A stretch of 64,000 nucleotides of DNA from VRUE01 sp963817905 (GTDB taxonomy: Bacteria; Actinomycetota; Thermoleophilia; Solirubrobacterales; 70-9), in NCBI GenBank assembly GCA_963817905.1, contig CAWFPS010000002.1:186001-250000 (forward strand), read 5' to 3'. Below the pieces are notes generated by a model, which did no database searches, was not told the origin of the DNA, and saw nothing but the letters and a program-made list of their open reading frames with translations. Both the position numbers and the translations under genes were made by a program. Every line of letters begins with the position of its first letter. The first letter of the stretch is position 1. This document shows positions 23,819-31,948 of the stretch, piece after piece.

Positions 23819-25381
23819 TCAGCCTTCCGGGCTGGCGGATTCCGCGCCGGAGGAGTTGCCTTCCGATTCGGATTTGTCGGCCGAGCCCGATGCCGGCGGC
23901 GTCACCGGCGGTGAGCTTTCGGCGGGTGGGGGGCTGCTTTCGGCCGGCGGAGGCGGTGGCGCGGTTTCGGCCGGCGGTGCGGCCGCTGCCGGGGCGCTTC
24001 CCGAGCCGCTGCCGCCGACGGTGACGACCACTGTGCCGCCGCCTGCCGGGGCGCCGGCCGTCCCGGTCCCGGTCGAGGGAGTCGCGCCGTCGATTCCGGC
24101 GGTTTCCGTCGGGCTGGTTACTTCCACTTCGCTGCCGCCGGTGGCCGACTGGTCGGCTTCGTCAAGCGGCTTCGCCGCGGTTTCGGTGCCCTCGGGCGCG
24201 GCGGGAACGGCCACTTCCGGGGCCAGCGGCGCGACCGGTTCGACTGCCGCGGCCTGCGGCTGGTCGGGAACGACGGCCGCGTGGGCCGGCGCCAGCCTGA
24301 CCGTGGGTGTGTGGACCTTGGAGATCGAGGCGGGCGGGCTCACCGGCGTCGGTTCGGACTGCTGCTTGACCTCGACCGCGCCGGCCGTGATCACGGCGGC
24401 GGTGACGACTCCGGCGACGGCCTTGGTGCCGATCGCGCCACCGACGGCACCGATGCCGCCTGCGGCTCCGCCCGAGCTGAGCGCCGCGCCGACGCTGCCG
24501 ACGGCGCCGGCTCCGGTGGCGGTCGCGCCCGCGCCAGTCGCGGTCGCGGCGCCACCGGCGCCCGTTCCTCCCAGGCCAAGCTTGGCGACGATGAAGCCCT
24601 TGAGGGCGATCAGGGGACCGACCGGGACGAGCGCGGCCAGGACCTTGTCGTTGGAGCGCAGCTGCGAGCGGAAGTCGGCGCACTCCTCGCAATCGCGGAC
24701 GTGGCGGCGGACCGGGCCGGAGAGCTTGCGCAGCCCCTCGGAGGCCTCGGCGAGATCGATGCGAACCTCGCCACAGGTCAGCTGGCGTGCCTGGCTCGCC
24801 TCGGCGAGCGAGATCCGCGCGCGGACGAGCAGCGACTTGACCGACGGCACGCTGGTCTCCATCGCCTGGGCGATCTCCTCGTAGGACATCGCGTCCATCT
24901 CGCGCAGCAGCAGCGCCGAGCGCTGAGTCTCCGGGAGCTTGCCGACGTCGGTCAGCAGTTGGCGGAACTCCTCGCGGTTGTGGACCTTCTCGGCGGTGGA
25001 GGCGGCCTCGACCGTCGGCACCATGTCCATCGATTCCTGGGAGTCGGCGGTCGGTTTGCGCAGGTGGTTGAGGCAGCGGTTGCGGGCGATCCGGTAGAGC
25101 CACGGGCGCAGGTTGATCTCGCGCTCGTCGCGCAGCATCGCCCGGTAGGCGTTGACGAAGACCTCCTGCAGCACGTCCTCCGCGTCCTCGGTGGAGCCGA
25201 GCATCTGGCGGCAGAAGCCGAGCAGGCGACCCTGGTAGCGGTCGACGATGGTCTCGAAGGCGCCGGGGTTGCCGGACCGCGCCATCGCGATCAGCTTCTC
25301 GTCGCCCTGCAGCTTGAGCAGCGGGGAACGCCGGGCGAGCAGTCCGCGGCGACTGGCGTGTGTAAGAGCTGAAGCCTCCAA
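23819..25381 (-). CDS. ECF-type sigma factor with zinc-finger anti-sigma-like domain and long disordered tail
   Basis: A 520-residue sigma-70 family protein. Region 2 (GRLLGFCRQMLGSTEDAEDV, LRPWLYRIARNRC) is followed by region 4 (LPETQRSALLLREMDAMSYE, then an HTH). Next comes a zf-HC2-like HVRDCEECADF near residue 230, a hydrophobic Gly/Ala region that may cross the membrane (about 250-325), and a Pro/Ser/Glu/Ala-rich tail to the end. TTG 25381 is chosen because AGAGGA precedes it and the protein then begins EASALTHASRRG. Sigma and anti-sigma parts in one chain suggest membrane-controlled release. Confidence 0.85.
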   Translation of the reverse strand: MEASALTHASRRGLLARRSPLLKLQGDEKLIAMARSGNPGAFETIVDRYQGRLLGFCRQMLGSTEDAEDVLQEVFVNAYRAMLRDEREINLRPWLYRIARNRCLNHLRKPTADSQESMDMVPTVEAASTAEKVHNREEFRQLLTDVGKLPETQRSALLLREMDAMSYEEIAQAMETSVPSVKSLLVRARISLAEASQARQLTCGEVRIDLAEASEGLRKLSGPVRRHVRDCEECADFRSQLRSNDKVLAALVPVGPLIALKGFIVAKLGLGGTGAGGAATATGAGATATGAGAVGSVGAALSSGGAAGGIGAVGGAIGTKAVAGVVTAAVITAGAVEVKQQSEPTPVSPPASISKVHTPTVRLAPAHAAVVPDQPQAAAVEPVAPLAPEVAVPAAPEGTETAAKPLDEADQSATGGSEVEVTSPTETAGIDGATPSTGTGTAGAPAGGGTVVVTVGGSGSGSAPAAAAPPAETAPPPPPAESSPPPAESSPPVTPPASGSADKSESEGNSSGAESASPEG

Positions 25382-25508
25382 GCGAATCCTCTCGATAGAA
25401 CCAAGAAGGCGTGCGTCTTCTAGCTCAATGACACCGTAGCAGCGGGGTAGTTGCGGTACCTCACCAGTTTTTAGTGCGCATTTAGAAACCCAAAACGAGC
25501 CAGCCCAT

Positions 25509-25561
25509 CCGCCGGCGGGCCGATACGTCAAGTCAGACTTGACGTATCGGCCCGTCGGCGG
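25509..25561. repeat. Dispersed palindrome, copy 2 (near-perfect, 26-bp arms)
   Basis: Arms 25509-25534 and 25536-25561 are inverted copies with one mismatch around a single A. The core GGGCCGATACGTCAAGTC matches the element at 8859-8905. It lies between the sigma factor start region and tRNA-Leu, just downstream of the tRNA 3' end. Confidence 0.85.
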
Positions 25562-25573
25562 GGGCGAAACGAG

Positions 25574-25660
25574 TGCCCGGGGCGGGATTCGAACCCGCAA
25601 GCCCCCCAGTGGGGCAGCGCCTTTTAAGGGCGCCGCTTTTGCCAATTTCGCCACCCGGGC
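25574..25660 (-). tRNA. tRNA-Leu (anticodon UAA)
   Basis: An 87-nt cloverleaf: acceptor stem GCCCGGG with its complement, D arm, anticodon stem GCGCC/GGCGC with loop CTTAAAA (anticodon TAA at 25624-25626), a long variable arm typical of class II leucine tRNAs, and the T arm GCGGGTTCGAATCCCGC. The 3' CCA is not encoded. It reads UUA, a codon expected to be very rare at this GC content. Confidence 0.95.
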
Positions 25661-25790
25661 AGAGCCGATGGTAGTCCGCTCGCGGGTCCTGTCGGGGGGC
25701 AGGGGGGCCTGCGGGCAGTCCACGGGCTGTCCTCGACCCCCCTGCCCCACGCCACCCGCGGGAGAAGCGCTCGGCTAGGCTCGCGTCCTC

Positions 25791-27428
25791 ATGGACCACG
25801 GCGGACGCATAGTTGCAAGAGCTCTTAAGTCCAGAGGCGTGAGCCACCTCTTCACTCTCTCCGGGGGACACCTGTTCTCTATATACGACGGCTGCAAGGC
25901 CGAGGGTATCGAGATCGTCGATGTGCGCCACGAGCAGACGGCGGCTTTCGCGGCCGAGGGCTTCGCCAAGGCGACGCGCGGCATCGGCGTCGCGGCGCTG
26001 ACCGCGGGGCCGGGCGTGACCAACGGGCTCAGCGCGATCGCCGGGGCGCAGGCCAACTGCTCGCCGGTCTGCGTGCTGGGCGGGCGGGCGCCGGAGCTGC
26101 GCTGGGGCTCGGGCTCGCTACAGGAGATCGACCACCTGCCGTTCGTCTCGCCTCTGGTCAAGTCGGCGGAGACGGTCATCGAGCCGGGCCGGATCGGGGC
26201 GCGGACAGCGGCGGCGCTCGACCTGGCGCTGGCAGCGCCCTACGGGCCGACCTTCGTCGATTACCCGCTCGACGTCGTCTTCACCGAGGGCGAGGCGGGG
26301 ATCCCGTCCGTGCCCGAGCCGGAGGCACGTCCCGCCGAGGGGGTCGAGGAGGCGGCGGCGTTGCTCGCGAGCGCCGAGCGTCCGGCGATCATGGCCGGCA
26401 CCGGGCTGTACTGGGGCAGGGGGGAGGAGGAGCTGCGGGCGCTTGCGGAGGCACTCGGAATCCCTGTCTTCCTCAACGGCCTTGGCCGCGGCTGCCTGCC
26501 GGCCGACCACGAGCTCTGCTTCAGCCGGGCGCGCGGCGCGGGGCTCGGCGGGGCCGACGTGGCGCTGGTGATCGGCGTCCCGCTCGATTTCCGCCTCGGC
26601 TTCGGTGCCGCCGTCGCCGAGGACGCCAAGCTGATCCGCCTCGACGCCGCGCCGAACGCGCTCAGCGCCAACCGGGCGCCGGACGTCGACCTGGTGGGCG
26701 ACGTGGCCGCCAGCCTTACCGCGATCCTCAGCTCCGCTGTTCCTTCGTCGCGCATTGAAGGGGAAACGAACAGCGCAGGCTCGACCGGGCCCTGGCTCGA
26801 CCAGCTGCGCGGGATCGAGGACGAGAAGCGGGGGGCCGAGCAGGAGGAGCTGAACGATGCCCGCTCGCCACTGCACCCGGTCCGCATCTACAAGGAGCTG
26901 GGCGAAGTGCTGGAGCGCGACGCGATCGTCGTCGGCGACGGCGGCGACTTCGTTTCCTACGCGGGGCGCTTCGTCGAGACCTACCAGCCGGGCTGCTGGA
27001 TGGACCCGGGGCCGTTCGGCTGCCTCGGCGCCGGGCCGGGCCAGGCGATCGGGGCCAAGCTGGCTCACCCAGAGCGCCAGGCCTGCCTGCTGCTCGGTGA
27101 CGGCGCCTTCGGCTTTGCCGGGATCGAGTTCGACACGATGGCCCGCCACGGCCTGCCGGTGGTCGGCGTGATGGGCAACAACGGGATCTGGGCGCTCGAG
27201 CACCACCCGATGAAGTTCCTCTACGGCTACTCGGTGGCGGCCGAGTTGCGGCCGGAGACGCGGTATGACCAGATGGTCGAGGCACTCGGCTGCGACGGGA
27301 TATTGGTCCGCGAGCCCGCCGAGCTCCGGCCGGCGCTGGAGCGCGCTTTCGAATCCGGCCGACCGACGCTGGTCAACGTCCTCACCGATCCCGAGGTCGT
27401 CTACCCGCGCAAGTCCAACCTGGCCTGA
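25791..27428 (+). CDS. Thiamine-pyrophosphate enzyme, acetolactate-synthase-like
   Basis: A 545-residue TPP-dependent enzyme of the acetolactate synthase/oxalyl-CoA decarboxylase/benzoylformate decarboxylase superfamily. The catalytic Glu is in VDVRHEQTAAFAAEGFAK (about residues 43-60), followed by TAGPGVTNGLSAIA, the central FAD/ADP-like domain, and the C-terminal TPP motif VVGDGGDF ... LLLGDGAFGF ending in the GDG-NN signature (VMGNNGIW). It is not obviously the biosynthetic IlvB, since no small subunit follows. TAGGCT lies 9 nt before the ATG. Confidence 0.85.
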   Translation: MDHGGRIVARALKSRGVSHLFTLSGGHLFSIYDGCKAEGIEIVDVRHEQTAAFAAEGFAKATRGIGVAALTAGPGVTNGLSAIAGAQANCSPVCVLGGRAPELRWGSGSLQEIDHLPFVSPLVKSAETVIEPGRIGARTAAALDLALAAPYGPTFVDYPLDVVFTEGEAGIPSVPEPEARPAEGVEEAAALLASAERPAIMAGTGLYWGRGEEELRALAEALGIPVFLNGLGRGCLPADHELCFSRARGAGLGGADVALVIGVPLDFRLGFGAAVAEDAKLIRLDAAPNALSANRAPDVDLVGDVAASLTAILSSAVPSSRIEGETNSAGSTGPWLDQLRGIEDEKRGAEQEELNDARSPLHPVRIYKELGEVLERDAIVVGDGGDFVSYAGRFVETYQPGCWMDPGPFGCLGAGPGQAIGAKLAHPERQACLLLGDGAFGFAGIEFDTMARHGLPVVGVMGNNGIWALEHHPMKFLYGYSVAAELRPETRYDQMVEALGCDGILVREPAELRPALERAFESGRPTLVNVLTDPEVVYPRKSNLA

Positions 27429-27447
27429 ACTCCGGGTGTGATCCCAA

Positions 27448-27484
27448 AAAGAATCGGCCGCCATCGCTGGCGGCCGATTCAAGT
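27448..27484 (-). terminator. Rho-independent terminator for minus-strand transcription
   Basis: Perfect 13-bp arms (27451-27463 and 27468-27480, GAATCGGCCGCCA and its complement, loop TCGC). The T-run is on the minus strand, so it ends transcripts coming from the right, and may also stop the TPP-enzyme transcript. Confidence 0.8.
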
Positions 27485-27491
27485 TGGTCCC

Positions 27492-27614
27492 TCAGGACGG
27501 GCAGGGGTACGTCTTCAGGAACCAGTTCTTATTTGGTGGGCTCAGGCGGCGGGAGGCGCCATGATGCGGCAATCGCCTGAGTCCTGTACCGGGTCTGTGG
27601 TGGTTTAGCCCCAC
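27492..27614 (-). CDS. Possible 40-residue small protein directly before a terminator
   Basis: A short open frame with GTG at 27614 ends in NKNWFLKTYPCPS, eight bases before the terminator stem. GAAAGAG directly abuts the GTG, so the start is uncertain. The region also folds strongly (11-bp stem between 27540-27550 and 27574-27584), so the transcript could instead be a structured RNA. An AT-rich stretch with TATAGGT-like sequence at about 27680-27695 could be its promoter. Confidence 0.3.
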   Translation of the reverse strand: MGLNHHRPGTGLRRLPHHGASRRLSPPNKNWFLKTYPCPS

Positions 27615-27689
27615 CTCTTTCCCGATGCGGCGATTATCTGCCCGCCTGTCCGTTACGTCTAGTTGGCAGTTCTGGCTCTACCTATAAAT

Positions 27690-27818
27690 ATGGAGGGTAA
27701 AGCTACTATTTATGGGGTAAAGGAGGTCGGCTTTACCCAAGTGGAGTTACTCGCGAAACCCGGCTGTCCACCTAGGTACACGGGATTACCCCTGATTGAG
27801 GATACGGAGTTACCCGCA
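27690..27818. promoter_or_regulatory. Cluster of GGGTAA/TTACCC motifs in an AT-richer stretch
   Basis: At least six GGGTAA or TTACCC hexamers (near 27694, 27715, 27733, 27785, 27812 and one GAGTAACTC variant near 27746) fall within about 125 bp between convergent genes. The stretch is clearly less GC-rich than its surroundings. It looks like an operator cluster for the minus-strand unit below it; no regulator is identified. Confidence 0.35.
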
Positions 27819-28751
27819 GTCCAGAGCGGAATTAGCCGCAATCGCGCTGCCGTAGAGGATGTCGTGCTCGGAGACCTGAATGCGGTCGAGGCCAAAAGCG
27901 CGCATGGTCTCGACCAGAATGACCACGCCGGCGACGATGTTAGGCGCCCGGTCGGGGTGCAGGCCGGTGATCTCTGCCCGTTTGGATAGTGGTGCGGAGG
28001 CCAATTGCGAGAGGCGGCGCTGGATCGAGGACAAGGTCAGAGTATGTCCGTGTACTTGCTTTGGATCGTAGGGCTCGAGACCGATCTCGATCGAGGCCAG
28101 GGAGGTCGGGGTGCCGGCAACCGCGATGCCGGCGCTTGCCGCAACGCCGGGTTGGCCGGAGATCGCGCTCTCTATGAGCGTGCGGATGTCTCTGGCAAGC
28201 GCCTCGAGCTCGAGCGTGCCGGGCGGGTCGCCGCTGATGTGGCGCTCGCTGTGGCGGACGACGCCGGCCTGCAGCGAGGTGTGGAAGGCGATCTCCTCGC
28301 CGGTGCCGACGATCAGCTCGGTCGAGCCGCCACCGATGTCGACAACCAGGGTCGGCTCGGAGGGCGGTTGCTCGATTGTTGCTCCGAGATAGGTGAGGCG
28401 CGCCTCCTCCTCGCCATCGAGTAGCCGGGCCGAGAGCGCGAAGCGCTCGCGCAGCTCGGCGATGAAGGCGCTGCCGTTGGAGGCGTCGCGCACGGCGCTG
28501 GTCGCGATCGCCTCGATCTTCTCGACGCCGGCCTCGCGGCAAATCGCCATGTAGTCGGCGATCGCCCCGCAGGCGGCCTCGATCGCCTCGGCCGAGAGCT
28601 GCCCGGAGAGGTCGACCCCCCGGCCCAGCCGCGTAACCCGGCTCTGCCGCTCGACCTCTCGAACCCGGCCCCCGGCAACCTCGGCAACCAGCAGCCGCGT
28701 CGAGTTGGAGCCGATGTCGACCACCGCCACCAAATGAGAATCCCCAGCCAT
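27810..28751 (-). CDS. Ppx/GppA family phosphatase (exopolyphosphatase)
   Basis: A 313-residue actin-fold phosphatase acting on polyphosphate or pppGpp. It shows VVDIGSNSTRLLVAEV at the N-terminus, the catalytic-loop region with ATSAVRDASNG (about 90-100), VDIGGGSTELIVG near residue 143, and the C-terminal LTLSSIQRRL and SEHDILYGSA. It is the short bacterial form without an HD domain. The ATG follows TAGAGT (28761-28766) by 9 nt on the minus strand, suggesting a leaderless mRNA. Confidence 0.92.
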   Translation of the reverse strand: MAGDSHLVAVVDIGSNSTRLLVAEVAGGRVREVERQSRVTRLGRGVDLSGQLSAEAIEAACGAIADYMAICREAGVEKIEAIATSAVRDASNGSAFIAELRERFALSARLLDGEEEARLTYLGATIEQPPSEPTLVVDIGGGSTELIVGTGEEIAFHTSLQAGVVRHSERHISGDPPGTLELEALARDIRTLIESAISGQPGVAASAGIAVAGTPTSLASIEIGLEPYDPKQVHGHTLTLSSIQRRLSQLASAPLSKRAEITGLHPDRAPNIVAGVVILVETMRAFGLDRIQVSEHDILYGSAIAANSALDCG

Positions 28752-28832
28752 CGCCGCGCCACTCTAAAGACCCCCGCTCCGCAAAGCCCACTGCACAGCC
28801 ACCAGCCCGCCCCACCACCATCCCCACGTTGC

Positions 28833-28838
28833 TAGCAT
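28833..28838 (+). promoter_or_regulatory. Putative -10 element TAGCAT of tRNA-fMet
   Basis: TAGCAT lies 11 nt upstream of the mature tRNA 5' end. Confidence 0.4.
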
Positions 28839-28849
28839 GCCCAGACCGC

Positions 28850-28924
<75 letters not shown>

Positions 28925-29150
28925 CTCACGAAAGGCCCGGAAATGCGGGGCTTTTGTTTATCTTGTCCGACAGACAACAGGATGCAAAATCGGCCCTGGG
29001 GCAAGCGCTGGGGCAAGATGAGGTCTGAGAGAGGTCAATTCCAGGCCTTGCACGGGGGCTCCGGTCTGCCTACGTTCGCCCGCGAGAAACGCGAATAAGC
29101 GGCCCCGGCGACACTGGAACGCCCCGGGGCTCGGCACCGAAGAACCGACC
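28925..29150 (+). repeat. Left-end repeat of island A with paired TGGGGCAAG sites
   Basis: This segment is similar to 36121-36345: a hairpin, then two TGGGGCAAG sites (28997-29005 and 29009-29017, 12 bp apart), then a block ending in a GC-rich inverted repeat around GGCCCCGGC and CCCCGGGGC. The paired direct sites resemble integrase arm-type sites. From 29150 to 29338 nothing further is recognised. Confidence 0.65.
28931..28957 (+). terminator. Terminator of tRNA-fMet
   Basis: AAAGGCCCG and CGGGGCTTT pair with one mismatch around a 6-nt loop and are followed by TTGTTT. Confidence 0.7.
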
Positions 29151-29338
29151 CCGCGCCGCTGCCCCTCAAGCTTGGACAACGCTGCCGCTACGGACTCACC
29201 TTAGGGCGCTTAGTTCTTCGACTCGCGCGGTCGCCTGGGCGTTGCGGACTGCTTTGCGGACCTTCTGCTGGGGATCGCGGGGCACGGCAGGAGACGATGA
29301 GTTCCTACCGCATCTGCCCAGACTAGGATGAAGAAATC

Positions 29339-29545
29339 ATGCGACCCATCAATCAGGAAGAAGCAGAAGAGATGCGGTCCGCGCTTAAGAAGATCGCGGG
29401 CTTCTACAACCCCGCGCAAGAGCGTGATGGCGGCCAGATGGCTGCGCTCACTGCGCGGGAAACGTTGGAGAAGGTTGGCCTGCTCTTTCAAGAGGACGCC
29501 TATGGACCGCCCAAACTAGGACCTAGAGATTCATCCCGCGATTGA
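29339..29545 (+). CDS. Small hypothetical protein in front of the methyltransferase
   Basis: A 68-residue acidic protein (NQEEAEEMRSALKKIAGFYN) with ATG 29339 after a purine-rich GAAGAAATC. It ends 46 bases before the methyltransferase on the same strand, so it could be a regulatory or accessory subunit of that system. No family was recognised; the call rests on position and plausible composition. Confidence 0.4.
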   Translation: MRPINQEEAEEMRSALKKIAGFYNPAQERDGGQMAALTARETLEKVGLLFQEDAYGPPKLGPRDSSRD

Positions 29546-29591
29546 TGGCTAGTCGATGCTCGCTGACAGGTAGCTAATTCGGCGCGCGCCA

Positions 29592-30962
29592 ATGGGATCG
29601 CCCGACAGCAAATCTCTGACCGACCTCTGGACCCTTCACAAGCACGACGCCAGAGAACTGAACGCCCTCCTCGGGCGTCATGAGTCTCGGGCCGAGCTCG
29701 TGACGGCAACCATCACGTCGCCGCCCTACGGCGCGCTCAAGGACTATGGCGCCACTGAGCAAATTGGATTTGGGCAGTCCTACGAGGACTACCTGCGCGA
29801 CATGGAAGCCGTCTTTAGGCAAGTCTACGAGCACACGACCGCAGACGGTTCACTCTGGCTTATCGCCGACACCTATGTTGCTGCTGGCCCTGTACCTCGC
29901 CCTTTGATGCCGGTTCCATTTGACCTCGCCAAGGCAGCAGAAGCCGCAGGCTTCACCTTTCGCGACGTAATCATCTGGCAAAAGGATCGAACGTTGCCTT
30001 GGTCGAACGGCACGCGCCTCAGAAACGCTTTCGAGTACGTGCTGCTGCTCACGAAGGGGCCGGAACCAAAGTATCGCCTTGACCGACTACGTGAACATTC
30101 GGATCTGAAGGAGTGGTGGGTGCGCTTTCCTGAGCGCTATTCACCTAAAGGAAAGGCACCATCGAATGTCTGGAGCATTCCGATTCCAGTGCAGGGAAGC
30201 TGGGGTAACGGAGAGCTAGATCACAGCTGCCCTTTGCCCGCAGAGCTCGTAAGGAGACTTGTGCTTCTGAGTACTGATCCCGGTGATGTTGTGCTTGATC
30301 CGTTTGCTGGCTCAGGGGTCGTACTTGCAGTTGCCGAGCGCCTAGAGCGCCGAGCCCTGGGCTGCGAGATCGTCGAGCGCCACGTGGAGGAGTACGAGCG
30401 AATCGTCAAGCCAGAGATCCAGGCATTGACTCCGAATGGCTCGCTTAATGGGCGACTCGACTCAAAGCAGGCTCAGTTGATCGTCAACCTCCGCATTCTG
30501 AAGTTTGCGCGAGTCGTGATGCAAGCCGTCGCAAAGCGCCGCGACGTGCAGTGGCCTTCGGCGGCCGTAGTCCTTCGCGGACCTAGGGGGAGTAATGGCA
30601 ATCTGGCGAAACCGCGGATTGTTTTTTTCGTTGAGGGGTCAAAGGACCATAGGGATGCCTATCTGCGTCGAGTGAAGGAAGCTGCCGGCGAACCGCCAGC
30701 ATCCAAGTTCGGCCTCGACGCACACTTTGAGGTTGGCAGCACAAAAGGGTCGAAGCTCGGAAGTCTCATTCGAGGTCGAAGGATTCACCTATATAGAAAT
30801 GGCCGCACGACCCGAGCTGTGCGCGCGGTTCCGCATGGCCAGATCCGGAATGAGATTGAGGAAGCCGTGAAGGACTCGGTGCCCCCGATACTCAGCGAGA
30901 TCTGGGTCGATGTTGCCCCTCGTCCTGATGCGAGCGTGCTGGAGCCATCGAACTCCAGCTAG
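29592..30962 (+). CDS. Beta-class DNA methyltransferase (probable N4-cytosine or N6-adenine)
   Basis: A 456-residue DNA methyltransferase. The catalytic motif TSPPYG (about residue 38) precedes the SAM-binding motif DPFAGSGVVLAVAERLERRA (about residue 236), the beta-class order. SPPY is usual for m4C enzymes, with m6A possible. Residues about 290-456 form an extra C-terminal domain of unknown type with a predicted strand-rich WPSAAVVLRGPRG start, perhaps for target recognition. Base composition and codon use are less GC-rich than in the core genes, consistent with transfer. It converges on a Rossmann-fold protein and a GHKL ATPase; the stops overlap. Confidence 0.88.
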   Translation: MGSPDSKSLTDLWTLHKHDARELNALLGRHESRAELVTATITSPPYGALKDYGATEQIGFGQSYEDYLRDMEAVFRQVYEHTTADGSLWLIADTYVAAGPVPRPLMPVPFDLAKAAEAAGFTFRDVIIWQKDRTLPWSNGTRLRNAFEYVLLLTKGPEPKYRLDRLREHSDLKEWWVRFPERYSPKGKAPSNVWSIPIPVQGSWGNGELDHSCPLPAELVRRLVLLSTDPGDVVLDPFAGSGVVLAVAERLERRALGCEIVERHVEEYERIVKPEIQALTPNGSLNGRLDSKQAQLIVNLRILKFARVVMQAVAKRRDVQWPSAAVVLRGPRGSNGNLAKPRIVFFVEGSKDHRDAYLRRVKEAAGEPPASKFGLDAHFEVGSTKGSKLGSLIRGRRIHLYRNGRTTRAVRAVPHGQIRNEIEEAVKDSVPPILSEIWVDVAPRPDASVLEPSNSS

Positions 30963-31945
30963 GCCGCCATGGCAACGACATCTCCCTTGGCGTCGATCTG
31001 CTCGACGGCAGCGACGGCGCCGCCGAGGCTCTCACTGTAGAGCTGTTGAGGCGCGCTGGTCCCGCGCGGATCCCACTCGAAGTCAAGAATCCAGCTGACC
31101 ATCGGCGCCACCAGCTCGCCGCCGTAGCGCAGGTTGCGCCGCGTCGTCACTTTCCAGCCGTGGCGGTGGGTGTCGCTGATGATCCGCTTGGGGATCAGCG
31201 CCATCAGCAAGCTCTGGATGTCGTCGGGCTGCAGGTCGTCGAAGAACTCATCCGGGCATTTCCCCTGGGCCAATTGCTGGTAGAGGTCATCCCCTAGCAG
31301 GCCGGAGCTGGCCGCCCCGTAGGTGTCCTCCTTTTCGAAGTTCTCGGCGAGGAATGAGGCGATCCGTCCGAGGGCACCGGGATCGAGTGCGAGGTCGGCG
31401 TGGAGGGTGAGGCAGAGGGACCAGTTGACGTGTGGGTCCTGGGCATGCAGAACGGCGAACTTCTCGATCATCTTGACCAGGGGAAACTGCAGCTGGTTCT
31501 GTTTCACCCTCGCCTCGAGGGCCTGGTTGAGGTCGAGGTTGACGATCCTCGCCCGCAGGATGCGCCGCAGCTTTTTCCCGGGCCAGGCCACGTCGCTGGG
31601 CATTTGGAGGAGCTGCTCGAGCTTGGTGTCGAAGACGTCGAGGCCGAAAAACTCGTCGCGGAGATTTTCGGCCGCCTCCGTATCGGCCTCGATCGCGACG
31701 ATCTTGCCGAGATCGGCCTCGGCGATCGCCCCGGTCTCGGTGCGGGCGAGGATGCCACGCTCTACAAACTTGAGGATGTCGAGTCCGCGAGCAGCACAGA
31801 GGCCGAGGTAGAGCGGCGGTTTGGAGCCATCCCCCCTGAGCTCCTCGGCGGCCAACTGCTCAAGGCAATCGGCCCAAAGCTCGCGCATCGTGTCCTTCTC
31901 AGGGCGCTCATCAGCCATCGCGAGGGTGACCGGCGAATCCATCAT
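30959..31945 (-). CDS. Rossmann/methyltransferase-like protein of unknown function, partner of the GHKL ATPase
   Basis: A 328-residue protein. Its N-terminal half alternates strands and helices in methyltransferase style: PLYLGLCAARGLDILKFVE, KIVAIEADTEAAENLRDEF with an acidic residue at the strand end, and RIVNLDLNQAL. This resembles three-Cys-motif partner (TcmP)-type folds, but the glycine-rich SAM loop is weak. The C-terminal half (WDPRGTSAPQQLYSES) is unassigned. It starts 3 bases after the GHKL gene stop, so the pair is one operon. Function in a restriction-like system is inferred only from context. Confidence 0.55.
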   Translation of the reverse strand: MMDSPVTLAMADERPEKDTMRELWADCLEQLAAEELRGDGSKPPLYLGLCAARGLDILKFVERGILARTETGAIAEADLGKIVAIEADTEAAENLRDEFFGLDVFDTKLEQLLQMPSDVAWPGKKLRRILRARIVNLDLNQALEARVKQNQLQFPLVKMIEKFAVLHAQDPHVNWSLCLTLHADLALDPGALGRIASFLAENFEKEDTYGAASSGLLGDDLYQQLAQGKCPDEFFDDLQPDDIQSLLMALIPKRIISDTHRHGWKVTTRRNLRYGGELVAPMVSWILDFEWDPRGTSAPQQLYSESLGGAVAAVEQIDAKGDVVAMAA

Positions 31946-31948
31946 CAG

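Noticed and set aside
24281..25372. 363-codon plus-strand frame
   Set aside because: Antisense shadow of the ECF sigma factor, whose sigma region 2 and 4 motifs are clear.
27663..27989. 108-codon plus-strand frame over the ppx stop
   Set aside because: It overlaps the conserved C-terminus of Ppx/GppA in antisense and has no family features.
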